Shown here: in pieces, positions 8,845-19,314 of the stretch | Layout of the letters: every line of letters starts with the position of its first letter | How positions within the stretch are numbered: the stretch's first letter is position 1 | From: Cladophialophora immunda | Lineage: Eukaryota > Ascomycota > Eurotiomycetes > Chaetothyriales > Herpotrichiellaceae | Length of the DNA: 64,000 bases | Reading direction: 5' to 3' | Assembly (NCBI RefSeq): GCF_000835495.1 | Contig: NW_015622547.1 | Coordinates: forward strand, 3,286,001-3,350,000 | Program-made: the position numbers and the translations under genes | The notes under the pieces: model-generated | What the model saw: the letters and a program-made list of their open reading frames with translations, nothing else | The model's database searches: none | Told to the model about the DNA's origin: nothing

Positions 8845-11562
8845 TCATCGCGCGAAACCACCGGCGGGATACCCACCGTCGGCGAGCCTGGTTGGAGGCG
8901 GAGGAAAGTGCGGCGTGCCACCGACGCCCTGCTGCTGTCCTCCACCGAATTGATTCACGTAGCCCTGGTGCGGCTGGTATTGAGGCCCCGGAAAGCCGTT
9001 GCTACCGGGCCCTAGACCCGGCATTGGCGATCCCATAGGCGTCATCTGGATCCCAGCCCCGGTCTTCTGGTCGATCAATGGAACCACGTCGGTTTCGGGT
9101 TCAAAGCCGTGGTGGTTCACGGCGCCAGGGCTGGATCCGTACGCGAACAGTTTCTCAGGATACAGTAGAGGCTGGCTCGCGTGAGGAACCCACGTGGGCT
9201 TTCCGATGCGGACCTTCTTTGCGCCAACACCGTGTCCCCAACGCTTCGCTGATGCCTGAGGTTCATACTCCCCGGGATACAAAAACATGGTCAGTATCCG
9301 ACCGGGGGATGTAGCGTTGAGGTACGTCCGCATCTTGGACGGGGATGCACGACCCAGGCAGAGCAGGACCAAAGTCATGAACCCCACGATTCCGGTGAGG
9401 AACACTCCCACGTAGGCCGGGATGCCGTATACCCAATGGTACCGGATCTTACGAGTAAAGACTTGCACAGGCACTTGAGCCGTGGTCGGCGAGGAGCTCT
9501 CCGCGGTGGCGGTGGAAGAAGCGGCCCGTTTGCGCTTCTGGGTCGCGGTAGAGCCATCGGCGGTGCCGGGGATGGCGTCGGATGCTGGAAGCCAGGACTT
9601 CGTGCCGACCAGCCCGTTCGCCAGCACATCGGTATAGATCAGATTGACGATGCGGGCGGTCCCGTTGGTGGTGGCCGAGAGCTTCTGCCATTGCGCGTAC
9701 ATGGCGAACGAGTTCTTGCCGCTGTAATCCCCATAGCCCGTTGAGCTGTCAAACACGTCGCCGTTGTACACAGAGGCGAGTGCGTTGGTGGGGAAGTTGA
9801 GCCCCGGCATGTTGTCTGTGCCGGTGGAGCCGAGCCCGGTCGTGAAGGCGTTCATGTACGCCGTCAGGTACAGGTGAGGAGACTTGACCACCGACAACGC
9901 CGAGGATTCGCGCGTGTCGCTCGAGACAAGCCCCCACAGCGGTATCGCATCCGTAATCGTCAAGTCAAGGTTGGAGTTGTTCTCAACGCCCCAATATAAC
10001 GGACGGGACGAAGGACTCTGAGGGTCGATAGAGTCAACATGCAGTGACCTTAGACCCGAAGTGCCGTTGAATCGGAAGTTGAATGTCTGCACACTCACTT
10101 TGACTGCGCTCGCACAAGAGATCAGCGGCATTGACAGACGGGCTCCGGGCTCGTAGACAAGCTCTGTGTTGCCGTTGGCGAGCCGGGGAACACCATATAT
10201 CAGGCCACAGGCCACCCCTACATTCGACATGTTGGATTTGCTGAACGGGTTGACTCCATTGCATTCGTCCAGAATGTCGCTGAAATTGGACCGAGAAATG
10301 CCAAACGGGTTCGGCCAGTACGGAAAACTGTCGTCACTGGTAAAGGAGCTGTTGTCGTTGGCAAGGAAGGTCGAGAACACCTCGCTGTACGACGAGATTG
10401 CCAGCTCGTCGATGTTCAGCAGCGTGGTCTCGGGAAGCTGGAATGTCTTGCCGACTTCGGACTCGAGATAGCCAAAGACGTCGGGGCTCGGTCGCGTGAC
10501 GTTGTAATACACGGCGAGGAGGACGTTGAAAAACCATGCACTCTGATAAGCTCGGCCTTGCAGGTCAGCGTTGACCTGGGGGGCTGACCTGTCGTACTCG
10601 GGGAGCTTCTGCACGATATTGGCGAAGCCGCCACGGTCTGTAAGGACAATGTCTCGCACACTGCCGCCGACTGAGCCATTGAGCCCCGACAGCGTGAAGT
10701 CGATGGTGAGATTTGTATTCACGCACTGCGTTTCGGGTTGCATGACCAGAAGCTCTTCCTGCCAGATACCGCCTAAGGTCAGTGTAGCGGGCAGGGTGTG
10801 GTTCCGGAAAGCCACGGCGCCATTGACCATGTCCACCACCAAGCCTTCAACTGCTTCCACCGTGTCGTCGAGGATCAGAGTCCCCAGCTGTCGATAGGAG
10901 CCGGTCTCATAGAAGGAGCCGTTGTTGACATCTGGATCTTGTCTCTTGGTGTGTGAACGAAACTGGATGTCAAAGATGCTTGATACTGTCTGCTCCTGTT
11001 CCTTTAACCCGCTCTGGAAGAGCGTAATCTTGTCCGAGGGCACGCGACTATCATAGCCGAAGGGGAATTCAGAGGCGATCGAGTCGGCCGACTCGATTTC
11101 GATGGTGTCGGACCCAGGACAGGGTCTCCAACTCGGCACACCGCATTGACGGTTGAAGCCCAGCGTGCTTCGTGCGGGAGTCCCGTAGCCGAAGGGGCCG
11201 CTGTCGGCGACGTAGGGGAATGAGACATCTTGAGTCCCCGACTCAGCTCCAACTTCGTCGTAAAGCCCAATTGGGGTGACAATCGACGCGAGCGAGATGA
11301 TGAGCGCCGCTGTTCCCCCCAGCCGAAGGAGCCATTTCGTCGTGCTCTGCACGTTGGTAGAGCTGACGGTATCTGCGCGAAAAAGAGTCGCCCAGTATGA
11401 GCCGTGAAGGGTTGCGCTGACCGAGGACCAGGTGGTGGCCGTCATATCCGCATTCAGCAGCCCTACAAGGACCAGAGCCACCATTGTCGGTAAAAGTATC
11501 TGCAAGGCCGTTATGATGGCCGCGATCACGCCGGAGACCTCGCCAACTGTGAGTTCAATCAT
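8845..11562 (-). CDS. Large ectodomain membrane protein, unknown family
   Basis: A single exon of 905 residues. The start is taken at the ATG at 11562, because the frame further up has no ATG. The N-terminus holds two membrane segments: IITALQILLPTMVALVLVGL near residue 15, and WLLRLGGTAALIISLASIV near 80. A region of about 550 residues follows, with many NxS/T glycosylation sites and spaced cysteines, as expected for an outside face. A third membrane segment, VGVFLTGIVGFMTLVLLCLG, comes near residue 720, then a cytoplasmic tail rich in Pro, Gly and Gln. Similar predicted proteins are common in filamentous fungi but I know no function. It could be a surface sensor or adhesin; that is a guess from topology. 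Confidence 0.8.
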   Translation of the reverse strand: MIELTVGEVSGVIAAIITALQILLPTMVALVLVGLLNADMTATTWSSVSATLHGSYWATLFRADTVSSTNVQSTTKWLLRLGGTAALIISLASIVTPIGLYDEVGAESGTQDVSFPYVADSGPFGYGTPARSTLGFNRQCGVPSWRPCPGSDTIEIESADSIASEFPFGYDSRVPSDKITLFQSGLKEQEQTVSSIFDIQFRSHTKRQDPDVNNGSFYETGSYRQLGTLILDDTVEAVEGLVVDMVNGAVAFRNHTLPATLTLGGIWQEELLVMQPETQCVNTNLTIDFTLSGLNGSVGGSVRDIVLTDRGGFANIVQKLPEYDRSAPQVNADLQGRAYQSAWFFNVLLAVYYNVTRPSPDVFGYLESEVGKTFQLPETTLLNIDELAISSYSEVFSTFLANDNSSFTSDDSFPYWPNPFGISRSNFSDILDECNGVNPFSKSNMSNVGVACGLIYGVPRLANGNTELVYEPGARLSMPLISCASAVKVSVQTFNFRFNGTSGLRSLHVDSIDPQSPSSRPLYWGVENNSNLDLTITDAIPLWGLVSSDTRESSALSVVKSPHLYLTAYMNAFTTGLGSTGTDNMPGLNFPTNALASVYNGDVFDSSTGYGDYSGKNSFAMYAQWQKLSATTNGTARIVNLIYTDVLANGLVGTKSWLPASDAIPGTADGSTATQKRKRAASSTATAESSSPTTAQVPVQVFTRKIRYHWVYGIPAYVGVFLTGIVGFMTLVLLCLGRASPSKMRTYLNATSPGRILTMFLYPGEYEPQASAKRWGHGVGAKKVRIGKPTWVPHASQPLLYPEKLFAYGSSPGAVNHHGFEPETDVVPLIDQKTGAGIQMTPMGSPMPGLGPGSNGFPGPQYQPHQGYVNQFGGGQQQGVGGTPHFPPPPTRLADGGYPAGGFAR

Positions 11563-13006
11563 ATTGATGTAAAAAGGCACGATAAATAACGAGGGTTTGA
11601 AGGAGAGGACGCATCCGTCATGGACTGCACTTGAAAGAATGAATGATTTGTTGGAGAGCAGCGACGGCGAGAGGAGCTCGCAAAGTCAACATGAAGGGGT
11701 TGTATATCTTCATGATGCCCTCTCCATGATAGTATACATCTTGCAAGCCACCACGCCTTGAACAGGGGCAGCACCGTCAATCGTATTCGGGTTGCAAAGT
11801 CGGGAATGGATCCTAAACTTTGGGGCCAAGGCTTCGTCGATGGTCTTCTCATTGGCCGAGCATGGGTTCTCACAAGGCTGAGACAGACCGTCTGTAATTG
11901 CTGCATCTTGGGCGTTTTCCGCCTTGGGGGATAGAATATCTGCCAGCCAACATGATTCGATGAGGAGATCGTTTCTCCCAGGAGAAGTAGAAATAGTGGA
12001 ACAACCAACGCCACAGGCGCCAATATTCAGCTGGGCATGCCACACATCGTATCGCCCAGTAGGGCTGTCGAGCGTTTCAAGATACTGTGTTCGTGCCATA
12101 GACCCTGTCGATCATTCTGCCCTGCCTACCTAGGAAATTGTCCTGGCCCCAGGACGATGGTTGTACCGGGACGTTTGAACTGGACTGTTTACACCTGACC
12201 AGTCATGGGTGGAGATTCCAGGGGTGGTAAGTCAAAAGACTCGGTAAAGGTTTAGCTGTGATCGTCTATACCGGACAGGTACGCCTAGAGACTTGGTACT
12301 TGAAGTTGAAACCATAACGTTATAGACCTTATGGAGACCATCCTAAGGGAAACTACCACGGTTAACTTGTACGAGATCTACGAGTAGTACCGAGTATTGT
12401 AGGAAGAGAACCGGGGCCGCGACCATTCCCCAGCCCACAATAGCCTTAGTTTCTTGAGCCTATAGAACTTAAAGTGCTCCCCGGGAAACTGCCGTAGGAG
12501 ATCGAGGAGCACGATAGTATCATTGCCTGTCTACATCCAAAAATCGCACGATGTTTAAGTACAGACAGCCCCATGATCAATCATTCCTGTCAAGCTGTTT
12601 CGAGCATCACCGAAGCCAGTGGCGTTGTGATCGACCGACCTGCCCATCTCGCACTGGCAGAGGATGCGGCCCGAGAAGATTCTTCTGAGGTCAGTACGGA
12701 GATATAGAAATTTCGATTGACTCGATTTAGCATACACTCACAAGGCTCAGATGTGGTCGAGATCGCTTTAGTCGAAGCATGACTGGCAGAAGCAGATCTT
12801 GCAGCTACATAGTAAAGGAGGCGCCCCAACGAGTGCTGGCCAAGCCCGTCCCGATGAGGTATGGCGGCACTGCGACAACCTGCGGACGTGGAGGCAGATT
12901 TCTCGGCTGCCTAGATCCGTGAGGCCTGGAATGTTACATACTCCGTTGGTATCTGCTGGGATTTTGTGATTCAGCCACGGGGTCTCACTCCTCCACATAT
13001 TTCGAG
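11563..13006. other. Gene-free spacer of 1.4 kb
   Basis: This lies between the divergent starts of the membrane-protein gene and the first kinase-TPR gene, so it should hold both promoters. No reading frame here looks coding on either strand, and 12130-12540 has stops in all frames at short intervals. I see no clear repeat. Confidence 0.5.
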
Positions 13007-15866
13007 ATGGATGGCATTATGAGCGCGGAAATGATGCCTGACCAACAGGAAGCCGTCGGGTCCGAGATTGAGGGCCAGGAGAGCCATTTCCTCCTGTATC
13101 GATTCAGCACCGAAAGACACGGGCCCAACAGTACGAGACCCCACCGGCACGCTGACTTTATTGACATACTGGCCGTGGCCGGCCACGTCGAGGTCCGCTG
13201 CCTGCCCATCATCTGGCAAACGGCACGAGCAAGTGTTGGCCTCGGCGGAACCAGCAGCATCCGGCTCGCACCGCTCGACGCGCAAACCGAGTTGGCCTTC
13301 AAGCTGATCAAGGACGAAGAAAAAATATCCGCAAAGAAGGGCGAGATCTTCAGCCTCATTTGGAACGAAGTCTCCACCCTGGGCCATCCCGAGCTTCGAG
13401 CTCACAGCAACATCGTTGATCTTCTTGGAATCTGCTGGGATATTGGAGACGATGACATTGTCTGGCCTGCACTGGTCTTTGAGAAGTCTCATTTTGGGGA
13501 CCTTCATCGTTTCACGAGTCTACCCCGATGGACCCAGCTCGGTTCGCTGGATCGACTTAAAATATGTGTGGATATCGGGGACGCAATATCCCTCATGCAC
13601 AGTCACAGTGAGTGGCGTGTTTTGCTGACACGCATTGGATACGATGGAAAGGACTTACCAAACAGCGGAACAGATATTATCCATGGAGACTTGAAGCCAC
13701 ACAACGTCCTCATATTCAAGGAAAGTGACACGTTTGTCGCGAAAGTCACAGACTTTGGGTACAGTCATCAATACTCTGGTGCTGCAGATGCTTATAGCCT
13801 TCCTCTTTCTGAACCCTGGCAAGCACCCGAAATCGACGGGTCCGACACGGAGTTTTCTTTGCAGGAGGCGAAGCGAGCGGATATCTACTCGTACGCTCTG
13901 TTGTGTGCGTGGATATTGTACCAGCACCGACTTCACGAATGTGTCGCTCACGACAACGCAAATCCCTGCTCGGGGAACAACTCTATCAGCTCGTTGCAGA
14001 AACTCAAGAGCAGCGGACAGCTACAGAAAGTGGTTCTGGACTTGGTCGATGGTGATGAGCTTCAACCAAAGCACAAGGCTGAGCTGCGAGAACTTTTCCG
14101 CCATGCCTTGGCTTCAGAACCAAGTGCAAGGAACGAGATTCTCTGGAGTTCATTCAAACTTCTGAAACAGTAAGCCCACGCTCTTCAAGCACTGAGGCAT
14201 TGAATATTCACTAATTGTCCACCAGGCCAGACCGAGATGCTCACCAGCCGCCTACTGACGTTGACACTCCGGCCATTGAATTCAAGGTAGGTCGTTGCGA
14301 TAACCTAATGTCAGCGTGGCATGCTGCTAAGTTTTCTAGCTTGACACGGCAATCGTGCAATACTACCAGTGTGACCATCGTGTTCGAAGTTACATTACAA
14401 AATGCCTCCAGCAGCGTGTCGACGGCGCGAGCCAAAGTGCTCAAACAACCAATGACACTGTGCAGCTGGCAATGTGCTACCACATCGGATTCGGAGTCCC
14501 ACGAAACGAAGAGAGATCTCGTCAACTTTGCGCCAATCAAGACATGACCGAACGGATTCACGCCGCCATCAACGCGGTTGGCAAGACCTCCATGCAGCTG
14601 GATCATCCGCTGATTCGGCGTATACTGGCCGCGGGCTCTCTCGGGAACTTGCATCAGATTGGCCAGAGGCAAAATTTTGCCTCGCTTCAAGCGACCGAAA
14701 ATGTTCTGGTCCGGGAGCTGGACGACATCGGGAACAGCATCGACAATCTTGTGCTGAAGTACCTCATTACGCGAGCGCTGATTGATTGTTTGAGACTCCA
14801 GGGCCGCCTGGACCTGGTCGAGAGGCTGGAGAGTCAAATGGTCAATTTCGACGAGACGTCCCTTGGCAGAGACAATTTGGCGACGGTGGCAGGCAAGACC
14901 AATCTGGCACATCTGCATTGGAGCCAAGGCAAACTCGACCGCGCCCTCGGCGTGATGGAGGAAGCATTGCAGTCCAGTCGGCGAATCCTGGGACCGGACG
15001 ATGCATTGACACTGACGATCACGGGGAACGTTGCGGCCATTTACAACAGTCTGGGAGATTTCGGGCAAGCCGAGAAGCTGGAGCTCGAGCTGCAAGCAAA
15101 GAGATCAGCGTCGCTGGGAAAAGATCATCCGGACACTCTGACAAGCATTGCCAACCTAGCAGCGATTCTCTTGCGCCAGGGCAGGCTGCACGATGCCCTC
15201 CCCCTGGCGGAACAGGCCTGCCAGGCGCGAAGAAATATTTTCGGAAACGATCATCCGGACACCGTAATCAGCATGTCTAACCTCGCCCTGATACATCAGG
15301 GTCTCGAGCGGTATGAAGAGGCCGAATCGCTCTTCGTCAAGGCCACTGATACCAGCAAGCGGATCTTGGGGGAGGATTCTCCCAGCACCCTGATGTGCAT
15401 GGCCAACCTGGCATTGAACCATTGGTACCGAGATCAGCTGCAAGAAGCCGAAGATCTAGGTCTGAAGGTTGTGGCGAAAAGGAGATATGCACTTGGACGA
15501 AGCCATCCGGATACCCTCACCAGTATTGCAAATCTGGCCTTGGTCTACGAAAGCCAGGGCCGCCTGGAGGAAGCGCTGGATTTGGAAGGCTACGTCCTCG
15601 AAGAGTCGCGCGCACAACTGGGTGACTCCCATCCAGACACTCTGATGAGCATGGACAATCTCGCCAACACACACCAAAACATGAAACACTGGATCGAGGC
15701 CGAGTCCCTCTTAGTAGAGGCACTGGCGACACGAAAGCGAGTCCTGGGTGAAACCCATCCGGATACAATGGTGAACACGCACAAGCTCCTCCTGGTGCTC
15801 TCCAAGTTGGGCAAAGAAAACGAGATTAGACAGATTGGCGAGGACCTAGCCCTCCTGAGCTCGTAG
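13007..15866 (+). CDS. Protein kinase-TPR fusion protein (paralogue 1)
   Basis: Four exons (13007-13607, 13674-14169, 14226-14286, 14340-15866) give 894 residues. Residues about 60-365 form a protein kinase with a loose glycine loop (GLGGTSSI), the ATP-site Lys in LAFKLI, a catalytic loop HGDLKPHN (HGD in place of HRD), DFGYS and an APE-like WQAPEI, so it looks catalytically able. From about 560 to the end come seven or eight 42-residue TPR units of the kinesin-light-chain type (LGxxHPDTLTSxxNLA, EAExL). The first intron falls within the catalytic loop and reads through in frame. This resembles a STAND receptor whose NTPase core is replaced by a kinase, with the TPRs likely binding a partner or ligand. 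It faces the related gene at 16144-18811, tail to tail. Confidence 0.85.
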
Positions 15867-16143
15867 CAGCCGATGATGGTTGTTGGGCTCGTACCGTGTC
15901 ACGCCACAGTTGGAGGTTCCGAGTTGACTTCTTCGTGTCCGGATGCTGGGGCCCCAATATTTCGGTTCGACCAGCCGCAACATCAGCCATCAACTCGATT
16001 GCCTCCTGCGTACGACCGAGATCGTTCAAGGTGTGGGCTAGATTGTTTTTGGCGGTGAGGGCGTGCGGATGCCTAGCACCGAGCTGGGCCGCAAATTGAC
16101 CGGCAACATGTCTTTCCAACGGCTCTGCTTCCTCCGCCCGTCC
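15826..16143 (-). pseudogene. Severed TPR tail of kinase-TPR paralogue 2
   Basis: This is in the same frame as the upstream TPR exon and separated from it only by TAG. It encodes TPR sequence up to a C-terminal Gln/Ser-rich end (GGLGPRQSV). Its last 41 bases overlap the 3' end of paralogue 1 on the other strand. It is either lost coding sequence, or still made by readthrough, or restored if TAG is a base-call error (CAG to TAG). Confidence 0.7.
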
Positions 16144-18811
16144 CTAGAGAGAGTACGACGCCGCCAAATTTCCCATGGCCACAAGAGTTGTTGGGTGATT
16201 CTCGCCCCATTGTCGCTTCCTGGACTCTACAACTTGTTTGTCCATCTCTTCCGCTTCGCCGAACATCTTTCTCCGGCGGTAGTGGTTTGCGGCGTTGTTC
16301 ATCAGTACCAGCGTGTCGCCATGGTCTTTGCCATTAATCTTCGAGGAAAGAGCCAGGGCCTCGAGGTTCATCCGTGCGGCTTCGTCGGAGCGGCCTTGAT
16401 ATTCGTATGTGGACGGCAGATTGTTCATGGCGGCCAAGGTCTTCTTGTGAAGCCTGCCCCGCGACCGCTCCAGGACCTGTAACTGCCGGGACAGGATCTC
16501 CTCGGCCTTGTCAAATTTGAGCAAGTGCCAGTATATGACGGCTAAGTTGCCCATGCTCGTCAGAGCTTGTTGGCTCTCTTCCCCATAGACGCGTGTGCTC
16601 GTCTGGAGGACGGAGACCTGCAAGTCCTCGGCCTTGCGCCACTGAGATTGGTCGATGTAGACGGACACCAAATCAATCTGAGCGGCGACTGCCTCGGTGG
16701 ACTCGCTTTGCTGCGCGGCCTGGCTGGCATGGATTTGATCGACGAGAACCTTTTCCGCACGGACGACGCTCCCCAATCCTTGAAGCGCTTTGGCGTTGAC
16801 CAGTCTCAGTCTGGCCACGAGAGGATGAGCATCGCCCAGCAGCGTGCGCAGGCGATTTACCGTGCTTTCGTAGACCCGTTGCGCTTCCTCGAGGAGGCCA
16901 CATTCTCGGTATTTCTCTACATGGTTGGTCACGTCGAGGGGTACGTCAAGGCTTTTCAACGAAAGTCGCTTTATTCCCCTGATCTTCTCGATCTCCACTT
17001 CGAGGTCTTTCTTCAACTTTGTGCTTTTGGAGAGCCAGTCTAGGGCCACCTCGTTGTTCTCTCCGGGCATATCGAGCCCCAGCCCGGAGAGCAAGGCCAG
17101 CTGAAAGGCTGCATCACTTTTTGAATCTGCATTGCACCTGTCGTCGTCGTCGTTGTAACGAGCCTCGTAGCAACGCCTTAGATAGATCCACAAACGATAG
17201 TCCGATATCACCAAGTCGGGGATGGCGTCCGTGAGCTAGAGGGGGATAAGCAGGAGTTCCGCGGGCGGGAACGGAACCGAGCAGCAGCATACCTTAAAAG
17301 TGCTATGATCCGTGTTGTATCCAAGATCGAAATTTGTTGAATAATAGCTGCCCCGCAAAATCAGCAACCCCAGCCTACTCAACGCCCACGTTGGGCTTGA
17401 AGGCAAAAACGCACTGTAGATAGCCGAACGGTCTTTGGTGGCCTTCGATATCGGTGCACATGATTCCCAAGGAAGTCAGTGTCGCGACCTTCGACTTGAC
17501 GGCAGCGTCCTCTGCCTTGTCGGCTGCAGAAGATCCAGCGTTTCGCTGCTCGAGAAACATTTTCTCTGCCGCTTGATGGCACTCGGCCGGTAGGTGGCGC
17601 TCTGCACTGTCCGTGGCCAAACTCCAACTGAAGAACGAAGCCAGGCCACTGATCTGTTCCTCGGAGAAGTCTTCTGTATTCTCCGCACATTGCATGGCAA
17701 ATGCGAAGAAGAGGTCGTTGTCCTTCAGGATCTGCAGCTGTTCCAAGTCGGTGTCGGCGTCGGCGTCGGCACTGGGATTTCGATCCCCCGCCGCGTCCGC
17801 AAACGCTGTCAGGTGGTTACAGAAAAGGATCCAGATCGCGAGCATGCCAAACGAGTACATATCAGCCCTCCTCGCGGCGGAGAAACGCAGGGTGGAACCC
17901 CGTTCCTCGACTTCGGGCGCGTTCCACGGCCGAGAGATGGGCAGATGGAACTCTGAATCCTCCGAGCGCTCCAGGGACAGTCCGGAGTATCCAAAGTCAA
18001 CCATCCTTGCAGTGTACCCGCCGCTCTTGTCGTCAAAGATCAGGACGTTCTCGGGTTTGAGGTCGCCGTGGACAACATCTTGAGAGAACAACATCAGCAA
18101 AAGTGAGCCAAAACAAAAGTCAGAACCCCCCCAAGGCTAGAACATCATACGGAAGGCATGCATAGTCATCAGAGCAGAGCCGATGTCACTGCAAATCTGG
18201 AGCCTCTGCTCAACACCAAGGCGCTTTCCGGCGTCGGACAAGAGAAACTGCCTCAGGTTTCCATGGTCCGCCTTCCGGAAGACCAAAACCGGCCAAACTT
18301 GGTCGCCGGCGACGTCCCAGCAGATTCCTTCCAGTCTGATGATGTTTGGATGTCCTCGGATTACCGGGTGTCCCAGGACGCCGACTTCGTTCATGGAAGC
18401 CCGGAGCGCCGCCGTCCTGCCCGAGTCGGTGCCCTTCTCGAGGTGCAACTGCTTGAATGCAAGACTGACGTCCAAGGTGACGAGCGACTGTCGGACGCGG
18501 GCGGTTCCCCCGACCCCGATGGACGACAGGGTTTGCTGCCATGCAATGGGGAAGTACTCGATTTGTCGCCACTGTGCGACAGCTAGGAAGTCGGTCAGGT
18601 CCAAACGCAGTCGATCGGCCGAGTGTGCCTCGCTGGACTGTAGGATATTTGATGTGTTGGAGATTCCTCCCTGCCGATAGAATGATGTCTTCTCCAGCAT
18701 GGCGGCATCTTCTGCTGCCTCTGTCGCTGAATTGGCGGCAGGATCGAGTCTCAACGCCCTCAGTTGATCTCTATCGACTTGATTTGGATCCATTTTTTCA
18801 GGGCTTCTCAT
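16144..18811 (-). CDS. Protein kinase-TPR fusion protein (paralogue 2), cut by a TAG codon
   Basis: Four exons (18811-18151, 18078-17415, 17347-17293, 17235-16144) give 823 residues to the first stop. The kinase matches paralogue 1 in layout: GVGGTARV loop, Lys in LAFKQL, HGDLKPEN, VDFGYS and WNAPEV. The first intron interrupts the same place, just before HGDLKP. An Asp/Ala run (DADADAD), coded by GTC-GGC repeats on the plus strand, sits after the kinase. TPRs of about 42 residues fill the last exon. The stop TAG at 16146-16144 follows AASYSL, just where Gln is expected in the family pattern. The frame then stays open to 15826 and encodes two more good TPR units (GRAEEAEPLERHVAGQ, LGARHPHALTAKNNLAH). 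The ancestral protein was therefore about 107 residues longer. Confidence 0.8.
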
Positions 18812-19314
18812 GAGCTCCGTCGGCAGCGAACAGCAAAAATGCAAAGGAATGGCACCAAGGACAGAGCTTTGCTTTGTGTGTCAACAGTGGAATCGAGCAG
18901 ACAGGCTTACAATAACAGAAATTCCAAACAACGGGGCTGTCCACGAAGAGCGACGTTGTGAGGCTGGCGCGGGGGGGGGACCTGGGCGCTCCGGCTGCCG
19001 TCGGTCACACGCGGAGCTGCAGACCTGTTAATTTTCCTGATGAGAGACCACACACCTGAACCGAGCCCGTGACAGTTCCTCTGCGATTGGGCGTCGCTTA
19101 AGGAGCATTCCTAGGGCTCTACAAGCGATTGCGGATCTACCAATAGCAAGCAGCGACAAGGTTGGTATTGTTTTCTCTATTGATTGAACTGCGCTTCCAC
19201 CTTGTGTACGTCTCAACCACCTCTCAACGGTGTCATAACCTTCCCAATTTTCCTCAAGCAAGTACACGAGAGCTGCATTCAACATCGAGCACCCGAACCC
19301 TTCCAATGTATCGC
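18812..19314. other. Intergenic, promoter of kinase-TPR paralogue 2
   Basis: These 503 bases lie upstream of the kinase-TPR start and downstream of the CorA-like stop. A G9 run is at about 18971. No gene is seen. Confidence 0.45.

Noticed and set aside
12130..12540. Degraded transposon ahead of the first kinase-TPR gene
   Set aside because: I found no terminal repeats, target duplication or conserved protein piece, only a stop-rich stretch.
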